A stretch of DNA of 8,384 nucleotides from CAZWUW01 sp964636895. Its GTDB lineage: Bacteria; Bacillota; Thermincolia; Thermincolales; CAZWUW01. The stretch is from positions 1 to 8,384 of the forward strand of contig CAZWUW010000105.1 of the NCBI GenBank assembly GCA_964636895.1, in the 5' to 3' direction. Positions 1 through 5,616 of this stretch are shown here, piece by piece. Below the pieces are notes generated by a model. It was not told the DNA's origin. It was given only the letters and a program-made list of their open reading frames with translations, and searched no databases. Numbering within the stretch: the first letter of the stretch is position 1; every line of letters starts with the position of its first letter. The position numbers and the translations under genes were made by a program.

Positions 1-618
1 ATTACTATCGCTTGCACCGTAATGTACAATTTTTAAAACCGGGCGAAGCTCAGCGCCCTGATATCGGACGGCTTTTTCCACTTCGTCAATCAGACAGTAG
101 GCAAGGCTTAGGTAACGGGCCCTAAGCCGGGCCAGAATGTGCACATGGCTCAGGAAACGGTCATCCGGACCACGTCCTGTCTGTTGGCCAGGGTCCAGAA
201 TATTACCATGTCCTTTGGCGGTATACACCTGAATTCGCCTGCTCAGACTGTTGGCCACATAGTTTTTTTCCTCTGTTGTCCAGTCATGGTTCCGGTCGAC
301 GGTATCCAGGTAATGGGGGACAATCAGCCGGAGCCGCTGGGCCAAATCGTGCTGATTGATTTCAGCTTTTTGGTGCAAGACATCGATATGAACCACCTGG
401 TGTTTTTCTTGTAATCGCAAATACGTTTCTCCGGCGTCGCGGTTACGAAAAACATGGATTTCACCGGGGGTTTGCAAGGCTTCCTCATGCACTTTTTGGC
501 TGACTACAGCTGTGCTGCCTAGGATTACGCCCTGGTCGCGGTTGAAATAATTATGCAGGTGCTGGTTAATGGCTCTGAGTTTACCAAGGTTATAATACTC
601 TTTTTGTGGTCTGTACAT
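1..618 (-). CDS. Unrecognised cassette protein, copy 1 (3' end beyond window)
   Basis: Reading the minus strand from the ATG at 618 gives 206 codons with no stop before the window edge, so the gene is incomplete at its 3' end. It is plainly a paralogue of the protein at 895-1518: both begin M-x-RP, and share QGVI-x-GS, VVS-x-K, DAGETY, VVHID, DLA-x-R-x-R, SHVHILA, YQG and LRPV at matching positions. About half of the residues are identical in the best central block (my count by eye, 36 of 72). Since the paralogue is 207 residues, the stop probably lies only a few codons outside. I recognise no family; no membrane segment or signal peptide is visible, so it is probably cytosolic. The ribosome site before 618 is weak; the frame is open back to about 715, with GTG at 627 and TTG at 630 as alternative starts. 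Its first codons overlap the ATPase stump in another frame. Function unknown. Confidence 0.85.
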   Translation of the reverse strand, partial: MYRPQKEYYNLGKLRAINQHLHNYFNRDQGVILGSTAVVSQKVHEEALQTPGEIHVFRNRDAGETYLRLQEKHQVVHIDVLHQKAEINQHDLAQRLRLIVPHYLDTVDRNHDWTTEEKNYVANSLSRRIQVYTAKGHGNILDPGQQTGRGPDDRFLSHVHILARLRARYLSLAYCLIDEVEKAVRYQGAELRPVLKIVHYGASDSN

Positions 619-823
619 TTTTTTCACCAACTTCCCGGGCGGATTTTTTTTCAGTGCATATTTCCCTGGCACACAGGTTATGCCTCGGTTTATTGCTATC
701 TTGTAAAGTTTGGGCTAGACTGTGTAACGGGACTCCCCTCAGGCTGGCTATTACCGACTGTTTGATAGTAATAACCTTTTCGTTTTTGCAGGTTTGCGGC
801 GGTGGCTGCAAGTAATCTTTCAT
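590..823 (-). pseudogene. Truncated AAA+ ATPase remnant (Walker A lost)
   Basis: This 77-codon frame starts at an ATG preceded by GGAGG with a 7-nt gap. It is homologous to the first ~60 residues of the ATPase at 1532-2764. Both start MK[DN]YLQ, and both carry GVPLH, A-x-x-L and A-R-[DE]-I-C; the 27 codons from GVPLH to the IC pair align without any gap. Where the intact protein has the Walker A core RGTGKTT, this copy reads QDSNKPR: the lysine remains but the phosphate-binding glycines are gone. After the IC dipeptide the similarity fades and the frame stops at 590, so the rest of the ATPase (Walker B, sensor 1, arginine finger, lid) is absent. It overlaps the start of the copy-1 protein by 29 nt. 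The simplest reading is a decayed duplicate with a large internal deletion. A short expressed protein derived from the ATPase N-terminus cannot be excluded, because the ribosome site and frame are intact. Confidence 0.75.
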
Positions 824-858
824 GGATGAACCTCCGTTTCTGAATAGTGGCATAAAAT

Positions 859-912
859 AAAGGAGCCAGCAGAAATATGCTGGCCTCTGGACTGTTAGTC
901 TCCGGACTTCAA
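859..912 (-). repeat. Leader/terminator repeat element, copy 1
   Basis: This copy matches the element at 2805-2870. Read on the minus strand it has AGTCCGGAGAC (908-898), then AGTCCAGAG (893-885) at 15-nt spacing, then a hairpin with stem GCCAGCA/TGCTGGC (865-871 with 878-884) and a T-rich run. It sits between the copy-2 unknown gene and the ATPase stump. The last codons of the copy-2 gene (K-S-G-D-stop) are written inside it. It could act as the terminator of the upstream cassette, as a leader of the stump, or both. Confidence 0.7.
865..884 (-). terminator. Hairpin after copy-2 gene, probable terminator
   Basis: A 7-bp perfect stem (GCCAGCA/TGCTGGC) with a 6-nt loop lies 11 nt past the stop codon of the gene at 895-1518 and is followed on the minus strand by CTCCTTTATTTTA. 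The U tract is interrupted, so termination may be partial. Confidence 0.5.
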
Positions 913-1518
913 ACAGCGGGTCTTATGGATATGGATAATTTGTTGTACCGGTCTGAGCTTCACCCCCTGATAAGTGAGGGATTTTTTCGTTTCTTCGATG
1001 ATACAGTGGGTAAAAGAATAATTATTGGGCGATATTTTGGCCAGAATATGGACATGACTGTTAAGACGCGCCGGCGGCGGGTATACTTGCCGGAGGGGTT
1101 CCAGCACGGTTCCTTCACCGACACCGGTTACTAGGTGAATCCCCCGGGCCAGGGTCAGGGCTGCCAGTTCCTTTTCCGCAGGAATGGTTTGGAGTTCACA
1201 ATGCCATATCTGGAAAAAACGGGAAATGGCTTTTCTGATACGATTGGCCAGGTCTGTGATATCAATTTCCGCAGCATAGTGAAAAATGTCAATATGCACG
1301 ACTTTTTCATATTCCATTAGGCTCATATAGGTCTCACCGGCGTCTTTTTCAATCAGGATATGTACTAGCCCGGGTTGTTCCCGCGGCTCAATATGCGCTT
1401 TTCGGCTGACTACCGTTGAAGAACCGATGATGACGCCTTGGCCAAGTGCAAAAGATTGATCCAGCTGGTTTTTTAAATTGACAAGCTGTTCCTTGTTATA
1501 GGGAGGGGGTCTGTTCAT
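895..1518 (-). CDS. Unrecognised cassette protein, copy 2 (207 aa)
   Basis: The ATG at 1518 follows TGAGGAGG with an 8-nt gap; this ribosome site begins at the stop codon of the ATPase gene upstream, so the two are very likely cotranscribed and coupled. The product is 207 residues, soluble-looking, rich in histidine (VVHID, IFH, SHVHILA, IIHIH), with no signal peptide or membrane segment. It is complete and is paralogous to the truncated gene at 1-618; the most conserved stretches are QGVI-x-GS, DAGETY, VVHID, SHVHILA and YQG-x-x-LRPV. I do not recognise the family. The pairing with an AAA+ ATPase, repeated in both cassette copies, suggests it is a partner or substrate of the ATPase; that is inference. 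It lacks a visible MIDAS motif (DxSxS), so it is not the VWA partner usual for MoxR/chelatase-type ATPases. Its C-terminal codons fall within the repeat element at 859-912. Confidence 0.85.
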   Translation of the reverse strand: MNRPPPYNKEQLVNLKNQLDQSFALGQGVIIGSSTVVSRKAHIEPREQPGLVHILIEKDAGETYMSLMEYEKVVHIDIFHYAAEIDITDLANRIRKAISRFFQIWHCELQTIPAEKELAALTLARGIHLVTGVGEGTVLEPLRQVYPPPARLNSHVHILAKISPNNYSFTHCIIEETKKSLTYQGVKLRPVQQIIHIHKTRCLKSGD

Positions 1519-1531
1519 ATTAATAGCCTCC

Positions 1532-2764
1532 TCAGGGGCTCAGGCTGCGGTCCGGCTTGATTAGGTCATCCAGGTTGACCTCGGATATTTTTTTTAGTTG
1601 ACCGTCTCCCGGCAAGTGTTGTTTTGTTGCCGCCTGGCTGTCGGTATGTTCGGGCTTGCGGCCGAACAGGTTAAAAAAGGACTTGCCTTTTCCGTCGGTA
1701 CCGCTTGCTGATGGGTTGGGGTCGGTATCCAGATTGTTCATGATTTTGGTTAGGGTTTCACTGTCCACTCTGTGTTTTAAGGCCATAGGCAGCACCTGCA
1801 ATATATCACTGATTAGCACCTGCTCACGTCTTCTTAAAGCACAATTTAAGATGGCCGTTAGCTGGATAGCTTCAATAGCCCGGAAGCTTTCCAAATCGTA
1901 TTTAATATATAACCGGGCAATGAAATTGCGCAGGAAATCCGGCATGTCAAGAGCCGCGTACTTGCCGGCAATTTCTGCAATTTCTTTTTTGACCCGGTTA
2001 GCTCCGGCCAGGTCGTTATTGGCGGTCGGCGACTGGCCGCGCCGGGCCAGATTGCTTTGTTTTAAGATTTCGGCAATTGCTTCCGGGTCGTTGGCCCGGC
2101 CTATATCGATTGCCAGGTCATAGCGGTCGGCCAGCTGGCGCCGGATTTCTTCCAGCGGGCCAGGTTCTTCGTCCGGGTTGGAAGCCGACCATACAGCTAC
2201 CTGAACAGGTATTTCCACCACCGGCAATCCGGTTTCTTCAATCTGCACCCGGCCCGGCTTGGTACCCATTACATCAAGCAGCACATCGGTTAGCTCCGGG
2301 GAGGTATCTGCCAGCCGGTTAATTTCGTCAATAAAAATAATACCCCGGTGGGCCTGGGGAATCACCCCCGGTAAAATTGCCGCTGTAGGATTGGCGGCAT
2401 CGGTAATGCGGGCCAGGTCAATACTGCCGACAATGGTACCAATCTTGGCGGAATGGGAGATTTCCAGGAAAGGCATGGGAATAATTTCTGTTTCCAATTG
2501 CGCCACATTCTCCGGACTAAGGTGGCGGTGGTTGGGGCAGTGCGGTTTGGCCGGGTCGCAGTTATACAGGCAGTCTTTAATCCGTTTAATGGGGGGGCAG
2601 ATGTCCCTGGCTGCCCGCATAATGGTAGTTTTGCCGGTGCCGCGCAGGCCTTCGGCGTGGAGGTGCAGCGGCACCCCCCAGAGCCCGGACAGAACAGCCA
2701 TTTCTACCGCTTCAAACAGGTTGTTGTTGCCTTCATGCCGGGCTAGTTGCAGGTAGTTTTTCAT
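1532..2764 (-). CDS. AAA+ ATPase, Mg-chelatase (ChlI/BchI)/MoxR-like, with Cys cluster
   Basis: The product has 410 residues from the ATG at 2764. This start is chosen because AGGAGG lies 8 nt upstream; the TTG two codons earlier is too close to that site. Visible motifs are Walker A G-L-R-G-T-G-K-T-T (about 39-47), Walker B IIFIDE (142-147), a sensor-1 asparagine in SASNP (about 196), the arginine-rich RRQLADR (208-214), and a helical lid after about residue 225. The stretch G-T-I-V-G-S-I-D and the GVIPQAHRGIIFIDE block are typical of magnesium-chelatase I subunits. Between Walker A and Walker B there is a compact set of possible metal ligands: C56, C65, C69, C76, with H75, H79 and H81. It might hold zinc or an iron-sulfur cluster. 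The C-terminal ~55 residues are low-complexity and charged. ATP-driven remodelling of a partner is expected from the family; the partner here may be the downstream protein. No chelatase H or D subunit is in the window, so true chlorophyll or cobalamin chelation is not supported. Confidence 0.88.
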   Translation of the reverse strand: MKNYLQLARHEGNNNLFEAVEMAVLSGLWGVPLHLHAEGLRGTGKTTIMRAARDICPPIKRIKDCLYNCDPAKPHCPNHRHLSPENVAQLETEIIPMPFLEISHSAKIGTIVGSIDLARITDAANPTAAILPGVIPQAHRGIIFIDEINRLADTSPELTDVLLDVMGTKPGRVQIEETGLPVVEIPVQVAVWSASNPDEEPGPLEEIRRQLADRYDLAIDIGRANDPEAIAEILKQSNLARRGQSPTANNDLAGANRVKKEIAEIAGKYAALDMPDFLRNFIARLYIKYDLESFRAIEAIQLTAILNCALRRREQVLISDILQVLPMALKHRVDSETLTKIMNNLDTDPNPSASGTDGKGKSFFNLFGRKPEHTDSQAATKQHLPGDGQLKKISEVNLDDLIKPDRSLSP

Positions 2765-2804
2765 GCTCAAAACCTCCTCGTAAAATTAAACTTTGAAAAA
2801 GTAA

Positions 2805-2832
2805 AGAGGCCAGCAAATAAATGCTGGCCTCT
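2805..2832 (-). terminator. 11-bp hairpin with T-rich tail in ATPase leader (possible attenuator)
   Basis: The perfect stem AGAGGCCAGCA/TGCTGGCCTCT with a 6-nt loop is followed on the minus strand by TTACTTTTTC. It looks like an intrinsic terminator but lies 41 nt upstream of the ATPase start, with no minus-strand gene visible upstream of it. Either transcription of the ATPase is attenuated here, or it ends transcripts coming from elsewhere. Confidence 0.5.
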
Positions 2833-2870
2833 GGACTCTCAACGTCTCCGGACTTTAAGCTACTCTGGAC
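2805..2870 (-). repeat. Leader repeat element, copy 2 (three AGTCCRGAG units plus hairpin)
   Basis: Read on the plus strand, CTCTGGACT (2829-2837), CTCCGGACT (2846-2854) and CTCTGGAC (2863-2870) occur as direct repeats at exactly 17-nt steps. The first unit runs into a perfect 11-bp hairpin, 2805-2815 with 2822-2832. The element lies upstream of the ATPase gene on the minus strand and matches the copy at 859-912, including the 15-nt block GTCTCCGGACTTYAA. It could be a protein-binding iteron array, a transcribed leader, or a relic of the terminator of a lost cassette copy. Confidence 0.7.
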
Positions 2871-2916
2871 GTAATAACCTTTTTATTATTTTCATAAATA
2901 TTTATTCTCTGTATTG

Positions 2917-2943
2917 AATATAATTCCTGCCTTTTACAGACAA
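2917..2943 (-). promoter_or_regulatory. Possible promoter for ATPase cassette
   Basis: On the minus strand TTGTCT (2943-2938) and TATATT (2922-2917) are separated by 15 nt. The -10 matches consensus at five of six positions but the spacing is short and the region is very AT-rich, so this is weak. If real, the transcript would carry the whole 2805-2870 element in a leader of roughly 145 nt. Confidence 0.25.
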
Positions 2944-2949
2944 AAAAGT

Positions 2950-2963
2950 TGAAAATATTTTCA
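2950..2963. promoter_or_regulatory. 14-bp palindrome between divergent operons
   Basis: TGAAAATATTTTCA is a perfect palindrome lying between the divergent ATPase cassette and the lrgAB operon, just upstream of the candidate lrgA promoter at 2977. Its position suits an operator for either direction. AT-rich palindromes also arise by chance, so the assignment is tentative. Confidence 0.35.
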
Positions 2964-2976
2964 GCAGCCGCTGATG

Positions 2977-3005
2977 TTGTCAATTGCTCTAAACAGTGTT
3001 AAATT
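2977..3005 (+). promoter_or_regulatory. Candidate sigma-A-type promoter of lrgAB operon
   Basis: TTGTCA (2977-2982) and TAAATT (3000-3005) are separated by 17 nt, giving five and four of six matches to consensus. A start near 3012 would leave a leader of about 36 nt before the lrgA ATG at 3048. Confidence 0.45.
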
Positions 3006-3047
3006 AATACTATGCAATTTAAAGGAATTGCCGGAAAGGGGTTTGAA

Positions 3048-3428
3048 ATGAGAAAAGGGGTGCGGATTTTGGAGGGTTTTGTGATCCTCCTTTTTATGCA
3101 AAGCCTGGGCGAGTTGTTATCACGGAGTTTTCAGCTGATTTTGCCGGGAAATCTGACCGGCCTGGTACTGCTTTTTATCTCATTGGCAGCAGGCATCGTA
3201 AAGCTGGAACAGGTGGAAGAGGCCGTGACTTTATTGCTGGACAATATGATGGCATTGTTTATACCGTTGAATGTGGGACTGATAACAATCTGGCCTTTAT
3301 TAAAAAAAGAAGGGCTGGCCATTGTGGTCAGCTTGCTGGCCAGCACTGTGATTGTGCTGGTATTAACCGGTAAAGCGGTGGAATTAACAGCCGGGAAAAG
3401 AGGTGAGCGGGTTGACGGAATTTCTTGA
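3048..3428 (+). CDS. lrgA: CidA/LrgA family holin-like membrane protein
   Basis: The 126-residue product has four hydrophobic segments (about 6-23, 27-47, 60-82 and 87-108), as in CidA/LrgA proteins. It keeps the conserved features LPGNLTGLVLLF in the second segment and NMMALFIPLNVG in the third. The family forms oligomeric inner-membrane proteins, partner to LrgB, linked to control of murein hydrolase activity, programmed lysis and, in several bacteria, transport of pyruvate or glycolate-type small acids. The ATG at 3048 is preferred because GGAAAGGGG lies just before it; an in-frame ATG at 3012 has no ribosome site. The 3' end overlaps lrgB by 17 nt, so translation is probably coupled. No LytTR-type regulator gene is seen nearby. 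Confidence 0.9.
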   Translation: MRKGVRILEGFVILLFMQSLGELLSRSFQLILPGNLTGLVLLFISLAAGIVKLEQVEEAVTLLLDNMMALFIPLNVGLITIWPLLKKEGLAIVVSLLASTVIVLVLTGKAVELTAGKRGERVDGIS

Positions 3429-4104
3429 ACAACCGGTGCTGCAGGTGACTTTGACCTTGCTTTGCTATGTGCTGGCCGGCCGTCTTTATCAAAAGGTACA
3501 CTTTTTTCTGTTCAATCCGTTGATTCTGGCAACGGCAATGCTGATTGGAGTATTATGGCTGGCCGGTATTGACTATGATACATATTATAGTGGCGGGGAG
3601 ATTATTACCTTTTTTCTGGGTCCGGCCACTGTTGCGCTGGGAGTGCCGCTTTATAAGCAATTACCGTTGATCAAAGCTAATATGACCTCCATTTTGGTGG
3701 GGGTTTTAACCGGCTCCGTGACCGCGGTGGCTTCCACCCTGTTGATTGCCAGATTTCTTGGGGCGGCTGAATATACTCTTTATTCTATTGCGGCCAAGTC
3801 GGCGACCATGCCTATTGCTCTCGGTATAACGGAAAAGCTGGGCGGGAACGATAAACTGATTGTCTTTGCGGTAGCGGTGACCGGTATATTTGGCGGTATG
3901 GTGGGACCCGAGGTATTAAGGCTGTTTCGGGTCAGGAGTCCTATTGCTGCCGGTATTGGTATTGGTACGGCTTCCCATGCGGGCGGTACTTCGCGGGCCA
4001 TTCAGGTTGGTGAAGTGGAAGGTTCCATGAGTGGTGCGGCAATTGTACTGACTGGGCTGGTCACGGCGTTGTTGGCACCGTTGCTGGTCAGGTGGCTGAT
4101 CTAA
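3412..4104 (+). CDS. lrgB: LrgB/CidB family membrane protein
   Basis: This is a full-length family member of 230 residues with multiple membrane segments. The signature blocks are GPATVALGVPLY, KSATMPIA (the usual K-S-V-T-x-P-I-A with small changes), GIFGGMVGPEVL and GTASHAGGTSRA. It works with the LrgA protein encoded immediately upstream. I place the start at TTG 3412 because AGAGGTGA ends 5 nt before it; the in-frame GTG at 3403 lies inside that ribosome site and is less likely. The gene begins within the last codons of lrgA (17-nt overlap), a usual arrangement for this pair. Confidence 0.93.
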   Translation: MTEFLEQPVLQVTLTLLCYVLAGRLYQKVHFFLFNPLILATAMLIGVLWLAGIDYDTYYSGGEIITFFLGPATVALGVPLYKQLPLIKANMTSILVGVLTGSVTAVASTLLIARFLGAAEYTLYSIAAKSATMPIALGITEKLGGNDKLIVFAVAVTGIFGGMVGPEVLRLFRVRSPIAAGIGIGTASHAGGTSRAIQVGEVEGSMSGAAIVLTGLVTALLAPLLVRWLI

Positions 4105-4119
4105 GGTGGAGGTGGCAAT

Positions 4120-5358
4120 TTGGACGTAATAGTTATTGGCGCCGGGGCCGCCGGACTGATGGCGGCTGGCCAGGCAGCGGCCGGCGGGGCCCGGGTGACG
4201 TTGCTGGAGAAGAATGACAGACCGGGGCGGAAACTGCTCATCACCGGCAAAGGCCGGTGTAACCTCACCAATGCGGCCGATACCCGGGAATTCATCAGAA
4301 ATATTCCCGGCAACGGCAGATTCCTGCACAGTGCTTTTGATATGTTTGATAATCATGACCTGATCCGGTTTTTTCATACGCAGGGTGTGGAAACGAAAAT
4401 TGAACGGGGAGACCGGGTATTTCCCGTTTCTGACCAGGCTGCGGATGTCGTAGAGGCACTGGTGCGTTTTTGTCGGCAAAATGGGGTCAGTATTATTTAT
4501 GGGCAGCCTGCAGCTGCAATTGCCAGCCGGGAAAATACCGTAAAGGGCGTAATTGCCCGTAATGGCGATTATTATCAGGCGGACAGGGTGATTATCGCTG
4601 CCGGCGGGGCGTCCTATCCGGGCACGGGTTCCACTGGAGACGGTTATGAATTGGTGCGGGAACTGGGCCACACCATCGTACCGGTTAAGCCGGCGCTGGT
4701 GCCTTTAGAGACTGCAGAGGAGTGGGTCCGTGAATTACAGGGGCTGACCCTGAAAAATGTCCGGGTCACCGCCTGGGCAGGCGGGAAAGCCCTGGCAGAA
4801 GAATTTGGGGAGATGATTTTTACTCATTTCGGTTTGTCCGGACCCATTATTTTGACTTTGAGCCGGAAAATTGGCCTGGAACTTGATAAAGGCCGGGAAG
4901 TCAAGGTATGTATTAATCTGAAACCGGCGCTCACGCCGGAACAGTTGGACGCGCGCATGCAGCGGGATTTTACGGAATTCAAAAATAAACAGTTCAAAAA
5001 CTCTCTTACAGAATTGCTGCCCAAGTCTTTAATCCCGGTTATCATCGGACTATCGGGAATTGCCGGGGAAAAGGCGGTGCATCAGATAACCAGGGAAGAA
5101 CGCCAGATACTGGTAAGCCTTTTGCAGAAGCTGCAGGTTACCGTAACCGGCACCAGGTCAATTAAAGAAGCAATTGTTACGGCGGGTGGAGTTTCGGTTA
5201 AAGAAATTGACCCCCGCACGATGGCCTCAAAAATTATTAAAGGTTTGTTTTTTGCCGGGGAAATCATCGATGTGGACGGCAATACCGGCGGCTTCAACCT
5301 GCAAATTGCTTTTTCCACCGGTTATGCGGCCGGTTGGGCGGCAAGCCTGAATGAATGA
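4120..5358 (+). CDS. HI0933/YhiN-family (BaiN-like) FAD-dependent oxidoreductase
   Basis: The 412-residue product is the normal length for the family. It opens with a dinucleotide-binding fold, IVIGAGAAGLMAA (glycines 7, 9, 12) followed by the acidic residue E30. The hallmark G-R-K-L-L-I-T-G-K-G-R-C-N-L-T-N is at 36-51, G-G-A-S-Y-P-G-T-G-S-T-G-D-G-Y is near 164-178, and the C-terminal G-L-F-F-A-G-E-I-I-D-V-D-G-N-T-G-G-F-N block closes the FAD site. The protein is cytosolic and flavin-bound; physiological substrates of this widespread family are mostly undefined (a bile-acid reductase, BaiN, is one assigned member), so no substrate is claimed. The TTG start follows GGAGGTG with a 5-nt gap, 15 nt after the lrgB stop, so it is the third gene of the lrgAB operon. 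A hairpin with a T tract follows 31 nt after the stop. Confidence 0.93.
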   Translation: MDVIVIGAGAAGLMAAGQAAAGGARVTLLEKNDRPGRKLLITGKGRCNLTNAADTREFIRNIPGNGRFLHSAFDMFDNHDLIRFFHTQGVETKIERGDRVFPVSDQAADVVEALVRFCRQNGVSIIYGQPAAAIASRENTVKGVIARNGDYYQADRVIIAAGGASYPGTGSTGDGYELVRELGHTIVPVKPALVPLETAEEWVRELQGLTLKNVRVTAWAGGKALAEEFGEMIFTHFGLSGPIILTLSRKIGLELDKGREVKVCINLKPALTPEQLDARMQRDFTEFKNKQFKNSLTELLPKSLIPVIIGLSGIAGEKAVHQITREERQILVSLLQKLQVTVTGTRSIKEAIVTAGGVSVKEIDPRTMASKIIKGLFFAGEIIDVDGNTGGFNLQIAFSTGYAAGWAASLNE

Positions 5359-5389
5359 AAGTTGAGCTCCTTTAACAAAATTGAATTAT

Positions 5390-5454
5390 AGTCTGTCGTA
5401 TCACGGCTGAAGCATGGTTTGTTCTTAGCCAGCAGTGAAAACGGCAGACTTTTT
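5390..5454 (+). terminator. Long hairpin terminator after lrgAB-oxidoreductase operon
   Basis: A 10-bp basal stem (5390-5399 with 5441-5450, one G-U pair) encloses TCAC/GTGA (5401-5404 with 5435-5438) and an inner GGCT(G)AAG/CTTAGCC stem (5405-5412 with 5424-5430). The basal stem is followed directly by TTTTTATTG. The shape fits an intrinsic terminator; the unusually long, multi-segment hairpin of 61 nt could also be a small structured RNA. Confidence 0.7.
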
Positions 5455-5481
5455 ATTGTATTTTCACCCCCGCGTTTTTAA

Positions 5482-5500
5482 AATACCCTCAATAGGTATT
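5482..5500. promoter_or_regulatory. Inverted repeat AATACC-N7-GGTATT, possible upstream operator
   Basis: A 6-bp inverted repeat lies 32 nt upstream of the -35 box of the redox operon. Its half-sites resemble those of the repeat at 5571-5587, suggesting a second site for the same regulator. A separate pair, TTTTCAC (5461-5467) and GTGAAAA (5503-5509), surrounds it but is not centred on it. Confidence 0.4.
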
Positions 5501-5531
5501 ATGTGAAAACCATCTTTAATTATAAAAACTA

Positions 5532-5560
5532 TTGACAGTAGTTTCGGGGGTATTTATAAT
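5532..5560 (+). promoter_or_regulatory. Perfect-consensus promoter of redox operon
   Basis: TTGACA (5532-5537), a 17-nt spacer and TATAAT (5555-5560) match the vegetative sigma consensus exactly. The spacer contains GGGGGTATT, a half-site like those of the flanking inverted repeats. A start near 5567 is expected, which places the repeat at 5571 in the first transcribed bases. A promoter this strong next to operators usually indicates control by a repressor. Confidence 0.85.
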
Positions 5561-5570
5561 ATAGACAATA

Positions 5571-5587
5571 ATACCCTGTGGGGGTAT
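5571..5587. promoter_or_regulatory. ATACCC-N5-GGGTAT inverted repeat, CsoR/CstR-like operator candidate
   Basis: The inverted repeat begins 11 nt after the -10 box, covering the expected transcription start region, where a bound repressor would block transcription. A/T-rich ends with inner C and G runs are typical of operators of the CsoR/RcnR/FrmR/CstR family (copper, nickel, formaldehyde or persulfide sensing). No regulator gene of that family is in the window, so the assignment rests on the site alone. Confidence 0.5.
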
Positions 5588-5616
5588 GCGGAAGGGGTTT
5601 GGTTAGAGTGCCTGAT

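Noticed and set aside
139..414. Plus-strand open frame of 91 codons
   Set aside because: It lies opposite the minus-strand paralogue at 1-618, whose homology to 895-1518 proves the coding strand; no ribosome site or recognisable protein.
768..780. 13-nt match (GTAATAACCTTTT) shared with 2871-2883
   Set aside because: One such match is expected by chance in a window this size, and the contexts differ (inside the stump versus an intergenic leader).
1656..2756. Several plus-strand open frames opposite the ATPase gene
   Set aside because: The minus strand carries Walker A, Walker B and sensor motifs in one frame; the plus-strand frames are arginine/serine-rich shadows without ribosome sites.
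865..2870. CRISPR array from the repeated elements
   Set aside because: Only two distant copies of the hairpin element exist, and the 9-nt units at 15-17-nt steps are far too short for CRISPR repeats and spacers.
2805..2870. Known riboswitch or T-box in the ATPase leader
   Set aside because: No T-box GGTGGTACCGCG-type block or recognisable conserved core of a known riboswitch class was found.
3916..4671. Minus-strand open frame of 251 codons
   Set aside because: It runs across the lrgB/oxidoreductase junction opposite two well-identified genes and shows no family features.
5578..5616. GTG at 5578 as start of the iron-sulfur protein
   Set aside because: It would lie about 11 nt from the predicted transcription start, inside the inverted repeat, with no ribosome site and a non-Tat-like N-terminal extension.
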